A DNA stretch of 64,000 nucleotides. Origin: Bradyrhizobium valentinum (lineage in GTDB: Bacteria > Pseudomonadota > Alphaproteobacteria > Rhizobiales > Xanthobacteraceae). The stretch is taken from NCBI RefSeq assembly GCF_001440405.1, contig NZ_LLXX01000153.1:108044-172043 (forward strand), given 5' to 3'. The notes beneath the pieces were generated by a model. That model saw only the letters and a list, made by a program, of their open reading frames with translations, had not been told where the DNA came from and made no database searches. Made by a program: the position numbers and the translations under genes. Numbering within the stretch: position 1 is the stretch's first letter; each line of letters begins with the position of its first letter. Shown here piece after piece: positions 8,616-17,873 of the stretch.

Positions 8616-9917
8616 GTGATCGAAGAGAGGTTCGATGCCATCGTGGTTGGCGCCGGAATGGCCGGCAACGCGGCGGCGCTGACCATGGCCAAGCGTGGCA
8701 TGAAGGTGCTGCAGCTCGAGCGCGGCGAATATTCCGGATCAAAGAACGTGCAGACTGCCATCCTTGATGCGGACATCGTGGAACAGCTGACCCCCGATTT
8801 CCGCGAGGACGCGCCGCTCGAGCGCCGCCTTGTCGAGCAGCGCTTTTGGTTAATGGATAGGCGCTCCCATGTCGGACTGCGCTACCGTTTCAACGACTGC
8901 AACGACGAGCGACCGAACCGGTATATCGTTATCCGCGCCCTATTCGATAAATGGTTCTCCCGGAAGGTGAGGGAGGCCGGCGCCACCATCTTGTACCAGA
9001 CTACAGTTACGGAGCTGGCGCAGAACCGCCGCGGCCGCGTCATTGGTGTGCGTACCGACCGCCAGGACGGCATAATCCACGCCGATGTAGTGGTGCTCGC
9101 CGAGGGCGTCAATGGCTTGCTCGGGACGTGTGCGGGCTTGCGCGAGCGGCCGACGCCCGACCAGGTTGCGCTGCAGGTCAAGGAAATGCACCTTTTGCCG
9201 CGCGAGACCATCGAAGCCCGTTTCAATCTCAAGCGCGACGAAGGGATCGTGATCGAGGCCGCCGGCTCCATCTCGCGCGGCATGACCGTCATGGGTTTCA
9301 TCTGTGCGAATAGGGAGTGCATCTCACTCGGCATCGGCTGCCTCGTCTCCGATCTCCAGCGAACGGGCGAAACGCCTTACGCGCTACTCAATCGCTTCAA
9401 GCGTCATCCGTCGGTGGTGCCGCTAATCAACGGCTCAGAGCTCAAGGAATATTCCGCGCACCTCATCGCGAAACGCGGCTACAACACCATACCCCAGCTC
9501 TGCGGCAAGGGCTGGGTGGTGGTCGGGGATGCCGCCGAACTCAATAATACCAGCCATCGTGGGCCTCTGAACGTTGCGATGATCTCTGGACGAATTGCCG
9601 CGGAAGCAATCTTCCGTGTGAAGTCGCGCGGCGGTCGCAGCACGTCGAACAGTTTTTCACTATACAAGAAGATGCTGAATGAGTCGTATGAGGATCTGAA
9701 AAAATACAAGGATATGCCGGCGCTGATGCACACCCAGCCGGACAACTTTCTCCTCACCCATCCGCAGCTCGTCTCGAAGGCAATCCTGAACTTCGCGCGC
9801 ATCGGTGGCAGGCCAAAGGCGGGGGAGAAGCAGTCGGACTCAAAATCCTTTGGCGATGTGTGGTCATGGACCGGACTCTTCGGCAATGGCTTCCGCTTAC
9901 CGCGCGCCTGGCGCTGA
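8616..9917 (+). CDS. fixC: FixC, flavoprotein (ETF-quinone oxidoreductase family)
   Basis: A 433-residue FAD protein starting at GTG 8616, with AAGGAG seven bases upstream. The N-terminal dinucleotide-binding motif is VVGAGMAGNAAALTMAKRG, and a second FAD motif GWVVVGDAAELNN lies near residue 305. The usual HREGSNLA-type segment after it reads HRGPLNVA, which lacks a residue and the conserved Glu-Gly-Ser. The C-terminal ~40 residues also look drifted. The frame is open, but with fixB and fixX ruined the protein is probably under relaxed selection. Activity is uncertain. Confidence 0.85.
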   Translation: MIEERFDAIVVGAGMAGNAAALTMAKRGMKVLQLERGEYSGSKNVQTAILDADIVEQLTPDFREDAPLERRLVEQRFWLMDRRSHVGLRYRFNDCNDERPNRYIVIRALFDKWFSRKVREAGATILYQTTVTELAQNRRGRVIGVRTDRQDGIIHADVVVLAEGVNGLLGTCAGLRERPTPDQVALQVKEMHLLPRETIEARFNLKRDEGIVIEAAGSISRGMTVMGFICANRECISLGIGCLVSDLQRTGETPYALLNRFKRHPSVVPLINGSELKEYSAHLIAKRGYNTIPQLCGKGWVVVGDAAELNNTSHRGPLNVAMISGRIAAEAIFRVKSRGGRSTSNSFSLYKKMLNESYEDLKKYKDMPALMHTQPDNFLLTHPQLVSKAILNFARIGGRPKAGEKQSDSKSFGDVWSWTGLFGNGFRLPRAWR

Positions 9918-9949
9918 ATCAGCACTAGCTCAAGCGAAAACATGGGAGC

Positions 9950-10246
9950 CAGAAATGTGAACTTCGAGCATTCGATGCGCGTAAAGAACTAGCTGTTCTA
10001 TAGCCCGTTATTTGGCCGACGTCCCACCTGCCTACATCAAGGGGGCGGCCCGACGAGAGCCCGTTACTGCAGTTAGTCGTTCATGCTGAAAGCTGTTGCC
10101 GCGCCAATACGAGTCGAACACCATGCCGAGACTACCGTTGACGGTCGCGTCGAATGCGGCCCTGTTGGCTCATCGGCGAGCCGCCCGCGACATCGAATGG
10201 AGCCCAGCGACACGGCGGCTATGGCGAGCTATTCAAGTTTCGGTGA
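9950..10246 (+). pseudogene. fixX: fixX remnant (ferredoxin-like protein)
   Basis: Pieces of FixX can be followed through several frames directly after fixC. RVKN-stop-LFYS (from 9974) corresponds to the usual RVEDKLFYNR. YLADVPPAYIKG follows in another frame. TTVDGRVECG, then DIEWS, and after another shift HGGYGELFKF with a stop at 10246, match the FixX C-terminus. The Cys cluster that holds the iron-sulfur centre is largely lost. At least one stop and two frameshifts make it a clear pseudogene. Confidence 0.7.
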
Positions 10247-11015
10247 CGATTGGGCAGCTGCTATGGTGCCTAACAAGGACCTTCATTGGTTCGATCCATC
10301 TGGCCGGCGCACTGCAATCCCGCTCCCTCCGTTGCGCCGTTTCGGCTGGTGAAGCTAAAAAGATGTTTAGCCCAAGTGTTCGCCAGAAATGGTCAATGTC
10401 CTTATTCGGGAGCTGTTTGGCTGTTCTGCTGAATTGCTGGAGCGTATGATCGGGCAATTCATCGTCGCTTGAACGGGAAGCGAAGAGGAGCGAACAGCTA
10501 CGAATATGTTTGCCTGTTCAGCTGCCATTACAACCACCGTGCTCGGCATTGTTGGCATGGCCGTGGCTCTTCAATAAGCAGGCGAGGTTGAGAGATTTGG
10601 CCGAGCTGAAAGAAGCTCCATGATCTTAAGCCCTCTAACCTGAATACGGCGCGGTTAGAGCACTTTACACTTCGATGATCATAGATGCAGAGCGACGGAG
10701 TTTTTCTCATTTCGACTCTGGATCAAGCGAGCATAGCGGAAACGCTTATCATGTGGCGGACCCACTCTGGTGATCATTCTGGTGGAGGCGCAGATCACTA
10801 CTGATCATGTGTAAGAGCTAGATCGGACACAGCTCTCGTTGTCGAGGCGCACCTTTCGTTAATGAAGTAGTCGGCCGTACTCCCGCCCTCGGCTGGCAAC
10901 GAATGCTGGCAGGGGCACCGAACAAGGAGCCAAGGAGCACGCGATGTCGCCGAAGCTCGATGCTCCGCCCAGTCAGCGGTTCGGACCGCTGGCCAGTGCG
11001 GTGTGGCTTGCACGC
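10247..11015. other. no gene recognised
   Basis: About 770 bases downstream of the fixX remnant. Short frames exist on both strands, but none has a known domain or a convincing start and ribosome-binding site. Base composition dips below that of neighbouring genes in places, suggesting old non-coding or decayed DNA. Confidence 0.5.
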
Positions 11016-11570
11016 CTAAAACGCTGTTGGGCCGCTCAGGCCGCGACGGCTTCGCAACTCTCGATGGCTTGAGGGACCCGGGATAGAAGTGAGTGCCGCG
11101 ATGATGCCGAGGACGGCTGCGAACATCAACCAAAAGCGAGTAAGCCTTGTCATCGGTCCGTTGATCAGCCAATTCGAGGCCAGTGGCGTAAAGGTGCCGA
11201 ACAAGGCGGACGCGAGCGTGAAGGCCAGGGAGAAGCAGGTTGTGCCCATATGCTTCGGCACGATCTCGACCGGAGCGCCCAGCATAGTGCCGGTATAGAT
11301 GCCGAAGTAAAAACGAGAACATCATCGCCGGCACGAGCATCTCGCCGAACGTAGGGGCGCTTACCAGCCAGTGCTATGCCGGATAAGCGGTCACTAACGC
11401 AAGGCCGGCAATGGCTAGCAGAACCGGACTTGCGGCCGATTCGGTCAGAGACGGCGACGCCCTCATTAGATTCCATATAAAGTTCGTCACGGCGACCAAA
11501 AGCGCCACCAAGAGCGAGTCTTGTAAGGACAGCTTTCAACACGTTCTTGCCGAATGTGGGCGCGTAAACT
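11016..11570 (-). pseudogene. MHS-family MFS transporter, C-terminal half
   Basis: Minus-strand translation gives APTFGKNVLK in one frame. Another frame gives SLLVALLVAVTNFIW, LVSAPTFGEMLVPAMMFSF and then EIVPKHMGTTCFSLAFTLA. These are the last six membrane segments of citrate/tricarballylate-type MHS symporters. Frame changes and a stop near the middle show decay. Its N-terminal half lies at 19212-20029 on the same strand, and the two halves join cleanly at an ACT trinucleotide. The gene was therefore split by the DNA between them. Confidence 0.75.
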
Positions 11571-11709
11571 CTCCGGTTGTAAAAATCTCGACTTAATCAG
11601 ACAGAATGGTTTGGACTGGTGGGGAATGGAGCTGCGGGGCGAGCGGGAGCGCTCACCCGAACTGGCGCTTCCGCGCTGCCCCGCAGCGTCTCACACAGGA
11701 GATGCAACC

Positions 11710-12747
11710 ATGACACAAGAGCAGAAAGTCATTCGCGCGAAGGTCGGGGTGTTGGAACTGGCCAAGCAGTTGGGCAATGTCAGCCAGCCTGCCAGATGAT
11801 GGGATATAGTCGCGACAGCTTCTACCGGTTCAAGGAACTGTACGACAAAGGCGGCGAGCTGGCGCTTGCCGAGATCAGCCGGAAGAAGCCGATCCTCAAG
11901 AACCGTGTCGCGCCTGAGATCGAAGCGGCAGTGGTGGCGCTGGCGATCGAACAGCCGACCTGGGGCCAGGTGCGTGTTTCTAACGAGTTGAAGAAACAGG
12001 GCTTGTCGATCTCGCCCGTTCGGTGTGCGGGGCGTCTGGTTGCGCCACGATCTGGCGAACACCAAGACGCGGCTCAAGGCGCTCGAAGCCAGGATGGCAA
12101 AGCAGGGCTTTGTCCTCACCGAAGCCCAGGTCGTGGCGCTGGAGAAAGCCAAGACCGAGAAGGAGGTCCACGGCGAGTTCGAGAGCGAATGTCCCGGCTA
12201 TTGCGGCGCCCAGGACACCTTCTATGTCGGCAACATGAAGGGCGTGGGCCGCATCTATCAGCAGACCTTCATCGATACCTACACCAAGGTGGTCTTCGCC
12301 AAGCTCTACGACCGCAAGACGCCAATCACCGCGGCGGAGATGCTGAACGATCGGGTGCTGCCGTTCTTCGAACAGCACGGTATTGTACTGTGCCGGGTGC
12401 TGACGGATCGTGGCACCGAGTATTGCGGCAACCCCGAGCATCACGACTACGAGCTCTATCTCGCCGTCGAGGACATCGATCATACGCGGAGCAAGACCAA
12501 GAGCCCGCAGACCAACGGAATCTGCGAGCGCTTCCATCGAACCGCGCTCGATGAGTTCTATCGTGTGGCGTTCCGCAAGAAGATCTATCGAGCCATCGAC
12601 GAGCTGCAGAATGATCTCGATGTTTGGGTGACGGCGTACAACGAAACGCGCCCGCATCAGGGACGATGGTGCTATGGAAAAACACCGATGCAAACCTTCC
12701 TTGACGCGCTGCCCATTGCGAGGGAGAAATTGTTGCCGGCCGCGTAG
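11710..12747 (+). pseudogene. IS481-family transposase, two frameshifts
   Basis: The protein starts MTQEQKVIRAKVGVLELAKQ. It shifts frame near 11790 into MMGYSRDSFYRFKELYDKGG and again near 12025 into VRGVWLRHDLANTKTRLKAL. It then runs intact through the rve core (LTDRGTEYCGNPEHHDYELY; SPQTNGICERFHRT) to the stop at 12747. This is the N-terminal HTH plus DDE integrase layout of a common rhizobial IS481-type transposase of ~345 residues. Two indels make it inactive. It lies at the left end of the 7.6 kb insertion. Confidence 0.85.
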
Positions 12748-13180
12748 CGCCGGACACAAATCTTCGTCGGACACCCACCACGACGAAGAGCCAGTCGTCA
12801 GGTCAAGTGCATACTTTTACACCGGTCCGTGCATCAGCGACGCGCCGGTCTGATCGAGCAGGCTCTTGATCGCCTCGCTCCTGCGCTTCAGGTCGTCGCG
12901 GTCGGCGTTCGCCTTGGCGAGCTGACGGCGCAGGCTATCGTTCTCGAATTAGATGATGCCCTCGTTGTGCCTCAAAGCCTCGTTCTCCGAACGCAGGTGC
13001 GAAGTCGGTGGGTCAGATCGCAAACCCGCCCATCGCAAGCGAGAAGAGCATGATGCCACGATGAAGGAGCCCGACGCCGCGGTCGAATTCGCGTGGGTCG
13101 AGCTCGTCATGTTTCCTCCATTTGAACTCTTCAAAACATTACTCCGGTTAAGGTCGTCCACATTCGCAGAGCTTGAGTGT
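12748..13180. other. gap with a coiled-coil coding fragment on the minus strand
   Basis: Minus-strand translation shows a charged heptad-like stretch (SENEALRHNEGII, stop, FENDSLRRQLAKANADRDDL) ending near 12825. It looks like part of a broken coiled-coil protein, possibly IS-associated. I could not assign it, and nothing else is evident here. Confidence 0.35.
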
Positions 13181-13618
13181 TCAGACAGGAAAGGGCGCGC
13201 ACCTGAAGTTAGGTAGCTCACGATGTCCCTTGCTTAGGTCAAAATCGACCGTGATGTCGCGTAGGCTGACCCTAAGTCGCCTTGCGTTCCGTAAGCGCTC
13301 GACTGCTTCATTGGCGTCCAATTGCCAAATCCAGAGATAGCGACCGTCCTGGCTTACCCCGGCATTGCGCCGTATTATCGGACCATCGTCTAGCCTGTAG
13401 CTCACGTCAATCCCTGCCGAGCCAATGCGCATGTCGAACTCCAGGACAGGCATTGCCTCGCCGTTGATGCAACCGACGTACAGCGTCGCGCCAACGCTGC
13501 GCAGTTCTGCTAAGATCTCGGTGCGTTCCGGGCGGCTTTTGAACTGGTGGATTTCCCAGCCAAATGCCGGAGATACAATGGTGGCGCTAAGCGCAATGAG
13601 CAGAGCGTGTTTCTTCAT
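13181..13618 (-). CDS. small secreted protein of unknown function
   Basis: A 145-residue protein with a clear Sec signal peptide (MKKHALLIALSATIVSPAFG, cleavage likely around residue 20). A soluble domain follows with two Cys (in YVGCINGE and FRCAPFPV) that could form a disulfide. No family was recognised. It is the last gene of a minus-strand run, 80 bases after the C39 ABC exporter, so it may be co-transcribed with the export cassette. Possible roles include a periplasmic helper or immunity-like factor, but this is guesswork from position only. Confidence 0.6.
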   Translation of the reverse strand: MKKHALLIALSATIVSPAFGWEIHQFKSRPERTEILAELRSVGATLYVGCINGEAMPVLEFDMRIGSAGIDVSYRLDDGPIIRRNAGVSQDGRYLWIWQLDANEAVERLRNARRLRVSLRDITVDFDLSKGHRELPNFRCAPFPV

Positions 13619-13698
13619 TTGATGCTTTCTAGTACGAAGCGAGTGTGGGTTCGATCACATGGTGTGTTCATTCTGCCGATCAGCCATCATCGACAACT

Positions 13699-15852
13699 TT
13701 AGCTGCCTCCGGTTTGCGTCCACCACAAGCGAGCGTAAGCGCCTTCTCCCAGCAGATCAGTATGCTTGCCCTCTGCAACGATCCGCCCCTTATCTAAGAC
13801 GACGATCTTGTCGGCACCACAGATGGTGCTGAGTCGGTGAGAGATGACCACGATGGTCTTCCCGGCACGGCGCAAATCCTCAATCAGCCGGTGAACAGTG
13901 GCTTCGGCAACGGAGTCGAGAGAGGAGGTCGGCTCGTCAAGGATCAGGATCTCCGGATCCCGGTACAGAGCTCGGGCCAGCGAAAGACGCTGCTTCTCGC
14001 CGCCAGAGAGCCGTACGCCGTTTTCGCCCAGATAGGCCTGCAAGCCTCCGGACCAATGCTCGATCACCTCCCGCAGCCCAGTTTGATCGCAGATTTTCAT
14101 GATCCTGTCGATCTCCGGCTCGAACTCGCCAAGCGCGATGTTCTCGATCACCGAGCCTGAGAACACGTCCGTCGTTTGCGGTACTGCAGCAATAATCTTA
14201 CGCAGGGATACGGTCGAGAGGTCTTTGAGGTCATACGGCCCGATCCGAATGCGCCCACTCTCGAGGGGGTAGACGTTCTGCAGCAGCGCTGCAAGGGAGC
14301 TCTTGCCCGAGCCGCTTTCTCCCACCACGGCCGTCATTTCGCCTCGACGAAAGGTGACGCTGAGATCTTGAAAGAGCTTCGGCTGTGCGCCATGGCGGAA
14401 CGTGACGTTCTCCAAGCGGATATCACCAAGCTCTGATTTGGTGGCATCAATGCCGCCGCCGTGTGCGGGCTCAAGGTCGAAGATCTCGAACAGGCGATCC
14501 GCGGCGATAAAGGCGTCCTGAACGATTCTGTTGGTTTGGATCAGGTTGGCGACAGGCCGGGTGATATAGCCGAGCAGCGCGTAGCAGGAGAGTAATTCAC
14601 CCGGAGTGACGGCCTGATCCAGAACAAGCGTCGTACCAAACCACATTAGCACGATTGTGAACAGAGTTGAGAGGAAACTTGAGGCATTGTCTCCGACGAT
14701 CGAGATGAGGCCGGAGCTGTAGACCGAGTGCAGGGTCTTGACGAAGCGAGTTTCCATCCTAAGGCAAGCGAAGCTCTCCACACCGAATGTCTTGATCGTG
14801 GAAACAGCTCCGAGCGATTCAACCAATTGCGCTTCCAGATCGGCGGCATTCTCCATGATCGCGCGCTGGCGCTTCCTATTCAGCCGGTTAATGGTCCAAT
14901 AGATTAAGACGTATAGTGGGATGGAGATAGCCACGACCACAGCGATCTTCCACGAGTAGATGAACATCAGCCCGAAGGAGAACAGTATCACTAGCACATT
15001 GACGAAAATGGTGATGGAGACGTCGTTCAGGAAGCTCCTGATTTTCACCGCGTCGTTCATCCGGGAGACGATTTCTCCCATGCGCATGCTATCGAAGAAC
15101 TTTTGTGGTAAGCTTAGGATGTGATTGTAGTAGCCGAGGATCAAGCAGACATCGATCTTCTGCCCTGTCTGCAGGACTAGCCGGTTTCTGAGGAGATTGA
15201 TTAAGATCTGTGGCACCAGGATCAGCAGCATCGCGACGCTCATTAGATTTAGCAAATTGCGGTTGCCCGCTGTGATCACGTGATCGACGATCTTCTGGAC
15301 ATAAATGGCCGTCGAGAGGCCAAGAAGGGTGGTTACCAGTGCGCCGACGAGAGCCTGCGTCAGCGCCGCTTTGTGTGACGCAAGCAGTCGGGCGAAGCGG
15401 AGAAGAGGTGAGGTGGTCTCGTCGCGGCGCTTGAAGGTGTCTGCCGGAACCAGGAGCACCAGGACGCCAGTCCATTGCCTCTTGAATTCTTCATGCGACA
15501 GCTTGCGGATTTCGCCATACGCCGGGTCCATGACGGTGACCCACCTCGCATCGATCGCCTGGACGACTACGAAGTGGTGCAGGACTTCCTTGACGATCAC
15601 ATGCGCGACGGCGGGCTTGGGGATCTTGTACAAGCTGTCGAAGCCACCCTTGACGCCCTTGGCAATGAAGCCCAGCTTTTGAGCCGCTTGCAGGAGACCC
15701 GACACCGTGGTGCCCGATCGGTCGGTCGAAGCATACTGGCGGATGCGAGACAATGGCAACTTGTAACCATAGAAGGCTGCAACGGAAGCAAGGCTGGCAG
15801 CCCCGCAATCGGTGATGTCGCGCTGCTTGAATTTGATGATCTGACCCGACAT
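13699..15852 (-). CDS. C39 peptidase-containing ABC exporter for double-glycine peptides
   Basis: A 717-residue bacteriocin-type exporter. The N-terminal C39 peptidase domain (residues 1-135) has an intact catalytic set: Q10-R-D-I-T-D-C16, H93 in LHHFVVV, and D109 in MDPAYG. A six-helix ABC membrane domain follows (~155-440). The ATPase domain has Walker A GESGSGKSS (~507), the signature LSGGEKQRLSLARAL (~614) and Walker B ILILDEPTSSLD. Such proteins cut leader peptides after Gly-Gly and export the core. Two genes just upstream encode peptides with exactly such leaders. It lies 32 bases downstream of the HlyD-like gene, evidently in one operon. Confidence 0.92.
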   Translation of the reverse strand: MSGQIIKFKQRDITDCGAASLASVAAFYGYKLPLSRIRQYASTDRSGTTVSGLLQAAQKLGFIAKGVKGGFDSLYKIPKPAVAHVIVKEVLHHFVVVQAIDARWVTVMDPAYGEIRKLSHEEFKRQWTGVLVLLVPADTFKRRDETTSPLLRFARLLASHKAALTQALVGALVTTLLGLSTAIYVQKIVDHVITAGNRNLLNLMSVAMLLILVPQILINLLRNRLVLQTGQKIDVCLILGYYNHILSLPQKFFDSMRMGEIVSRMNDAVKIRSFLNDVSITIFVNVLVILFSFGLMFIYSWKIAVVVAISIPLYVLIYWTINRLNRKRQRAIMENAADLEAQLVESLGAVSTIKTFGVESFACLRMETRFVKTLHSVYSSGLISIVGDNASSFLSTLFTIVLMWFGTTLVLDQAVTPGELLSCYALLGYITRPVANLIQTNRIVQDAFIAADRLFEIFDLEPAHGGGIDATKSELGDIRLENVTFRHGAQPKLFQDLSVTFRRGEMTAVVGESGSGKSSLAALLQNVYPLESGRIRIGPYDLKDLSTVSLRKIIAAVPQTTDVFSGSVIENIALGEFEPEIDRIMKICDQTGLREVIEHWSGGLQAYLGENGVRLSGGEKQRLSLARALYRDPEILILDEPTSSLDSVAEATVHRLIEDLRRAGKTIVVISHRLSTICGADKIVVLDKGRIVAEGKHTDLLGEGAYARLWWTQTGGS

Positions 15853-15884
15853 GGCGGCTCACTCGCTCTTTGGAAAATAGATAA

Positions 15885-17048
15885 TTAGCGAGCCGCCAGG
15901 AGCGGGTTGAGCCATTCGTCGATCTCGCTGTAGAGGAGCTGCAGGAGAGTGCGCTCCGCCACGAGGAAGCGGGCTCGCACGGTCATGCCTTTCCTCAGAT
16001 GACCAATGATCCCGTTTGTGAGTTCGAGGTAACTGCGAGAGAGCGCGCAGCGGACCTTGAAGACCGGGTTCTTGTCCTGCAGGGTGAAATCATGCGCCAC
16101 GTCTAGTACTGTCGCGTCGATCACACCCCATTGATTGTAGTTGAATGCTTCGACCTGGAGCCGCACCGCCTGGCCCGGTTGCACGAAGCCGATGTCTTTG
16201 GGCGAAACGTAGATTTCCGCCACCAGTTCGCGGTCGGGCGAGACCCAACCGACAGTTTGCCCCGCCTGGACGTAGCTGCCGGGGGTGAGGCCGGTGAATT
16301 GCTCGAGAGCGCCTGATACGGGAGCGCGAATGCGGGTCAGATCGCGTTCGTTCTCGAGTTGATGCAAGCTGGCTGTGAGTTCCTGGAGGCGGAGGTTAGT
16401 ATCGAAAAGCTGCTGATTCCATTCGGCGGATTTGCTCGAGGCGAGGGTCTCGCCTTTCACCTCGAGGCTCTGGAGAGCGTAAGCCGTTTCATCGACCGTC
16501 TTTGCGGGTGCTGCAGAAACCGAGACGAGACGCTGAGCACGTTTGAGTTCTACCGCGGCATTGCTGCGGGCATATTGGTTCTCCCGCAACAAGTTGAGAA
16601 AATGCAGCCGCTCGGCCGTGGCGGACTCGGTCCGGAGGCGGATGGGGGCATCCGCCTGCGCGCCGGAAGAGATAAGGGTCTGGAGGTCAGTGGCACGATC
16701 GCTCCTCACACGGATTTCGCCTGAAAGCGCACCGATCTTTTCCTCAAGGACCTTATCATCGAGAGCGAGGATTTCTCGGCCTTGTGCAACGAGATCGTTC
16801 TCAAAGGCAAGAACACGAGAGATGCGTCCGGACACGGGCGCGATCAGAGGAGTCTTCTCGATGACGGGACGAATGGTGCCGGCACTTTGAACAGACAGCG
16901 TCACGGTGATGACTGGCAGCGACACCAACGCCGCAACGACAGACAACACAACGATCTTGTAGATCGCCAAAGATCGTCCTGACTCTCGCGACAAGATGCT
17001 CTCTGCAGTGTAGCTGACCATTTCCGGAGGCAGTAAGACATCAGTCAT
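15885..17048 (-). CDS. HlyD-family periplasmic adaptor (membrane fusion protein)
   Basis: 387 residues with one N-terminal membrane segment (~residues 30-50, VVLSVVAALVSLPVITVTL) and a biotinyl-lipoyl-like half (IAPVSGRISRV). A long coiled-coil hairpin (~100-240, with LRLQELTASLHQLENERDL) leads into the second half-motif (TRIRAPVSGALEQF), followed by beta-barrel regions. This is the layout of adaptors that pair with type I ABC exporters and an outer-membrane TolC. It directly precedes the C39 exporter. No outer-membrane channel gene is nearby, so a genomic TolC is presumably used. Confidence 0.9.
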   Translation of the reverse strand: MTDVLLPPEMVSYTAESILSRESGRSLAIYKIVVLSVVAALVSLPVITVTLSVQSAGTIRPVIEKTPLIAPVSGRISRVLAFENDLVAQGREILALDDKVLEEKIGALSGEIRVRSDRATDLQTLISSGAQADAPIRLRTESATAERLHFLNLLRENQYARSNAAVELKRAQRLVSVSAAPAKTVDETAYALQSLEVKGETLASSKSAEWNQQLFDTNLRLQELTASLHQLENERDLTRIRAPVSGALEQFTGLTPGSYVQAGQTVGWVSPDRELVAEIYVSPKDIGFVQPGQAVRLQVEAFNYNQWGVIDATVLDVAHDFTLQDKNPVFKVRCALSRSYLELTNGIIGHLRKGMTVRARFLVAERTLLQLLYSEIDEWLNPLLAAR

Positions 17049-17160
17049 AATAGTTGTGTCACGGTTTTTATGATGATTAGCGCTTCCAAACGACTAATCT
17101 GGATTGAGCGACGCACGGGGAGTGTGCGCCACCCATTGTTCTCAGACCCGAAAGCCGCCA

Positions 17161-17301
17161 CTAACGCATTATCTCCCATGCAGTTACAGCTGCGAACGTA
17201 GTTGCAACAACTGCTGCAAGTAATTCGAGAACCCACCCTCCCGGAGCTGCGGCTGCTTCTTCAGCTTCGGTTACATCATGCGCTGACATATCGGCCTTCA
17301 T
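17161..17301 (-). CDS. double-glycine leader peptide 1 (hydrophobic core)
   Basis: A 46-residue peptide with a strong ribosome-binding site (GAGGAG, six bases before the ATG at 17301). The leader is MKADMSAHDVTEAEEAAAAP followed by Gly21-Gly22. The predicted 24-residue core begins WVLELLAAVV and ends AWEIMR; it is strongly hydrophobic with Trp near both ends, suggesting a membrane-active helix. The leader shares MSA-x-x-VTE-...-EEA-x-AA-x-GG with the peptide encoded at 17552-17710. The HlyD/C39 exporter genes follow 112 bases downstream. Bacteriocin, signal or symbiotic peptide are all possible; no known homologue was recognised. Confidence 0.75.
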   Translation of the reverse strand: MKADMSAHDVTEAEEAAAAPGGWVLELLAAVVATTFAAVTAWEIMR

Positions 17302-17551
17302 TATTGTCTCCTCGTCCAGATGTGGAATACTAGGTGGTGCCGGTCTGCCGATTGTTCGGCAGCCCGGAAAGAGAGAGGTCAAAGAATTGTGTGATTGCGC
17401 CCGGCTGCGGCCGCGACAGAGACGTTGAACGGAAATTCTAAACGTCTGCTAGCGCGCGAAAATCGTTCGTGCCGCACGACGGAATGCATAAGAGAGCCTG
17501 CCTAGCGCCGCGGATAGGTTATCCGCGTCGTAGACAGGCTCGTAGGCACTC

Positions 17552-17710
17552 TTACGCTACCGGTGCCGGGCACCCGAAGATAATGTCATAGCTGCCATCG
17601 GGGAAGTCCACGATAACGACGTCGCAGCGGCAGGCTTCGCCTCCCGAAGCCGCAGATGCTTCTTCAGGGGTCAACTCGGTCACGGCATAAGCTGACATAT
17701 CGCTTCTCAA
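17552..17710 (-). CDS. double-glycine leader peptide 2 (Cys-containing core)
   Basis: A 52-residue peptide starting at TTG 17710 with AAGGAG upstream (an ATG four codons later is an alternative). The leader reads MRSDMSAYAVTELTPEEASA then AS and Gly23-Gly24. The predicted 28-residue core begins EACRCDVVIVDF and ends FGCPAPVA; it holds three Cys and is acidic. The leader matches peptide 1 closely, although the cores are unrelated, as expected for two substrates of one C39 exporter. It is the first gene of the minus-strand unit. A near-consensus sigma-54 promoter (17777-17792) and a perfect NifA site (17874-17889) lie upstream. Confidence 0.75.
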   Translation of the reverse strand: MRSDMSAYAVTELTPEEASAASGGEACRCDVVIVDFPDGSYDIIFGCPAPVA

Positions 17711-17776
17711 TGTGTTCTCCTTTTCAAGATCAGTCAGTGTGGCCGGTCAGCAAATGCTGACAGGCGGCGTGGGAAG

Positions 17777-17792
17777 TTCAAGTCTCGTGCCA
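17777..17792 (-). promoter_or_regulatory. putative sigma-54 promoter of the peptide-export operon
   Basis: On the minus strand the sequence reads TGGCACGAGACTTGAA. The -24 element is perfect. The -12 element is TTGAA rather than TTGCA, which alters one base of the normally invariant GC. It is 67 bases upstream of the first peptide start, with a NifA site ~90 bases further upstream. Confidence 0.5.
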
Positions 17793-17873
17793 ACCGCGCA
17801 GGAACGGCAAAAAAATCTGCACGCTCTTTCAAGTACTTAAGTGGGCGTGTGCGGCAGACCGCTCGAACATCAC

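Noticed and set aside
10083..10449. Two overlapping plus-strand frames of 89 and 117 codons
   Set aside because: Their first part is the frameshifted fixX C-terminus; the remainder has no domain or ribosome-binding site.
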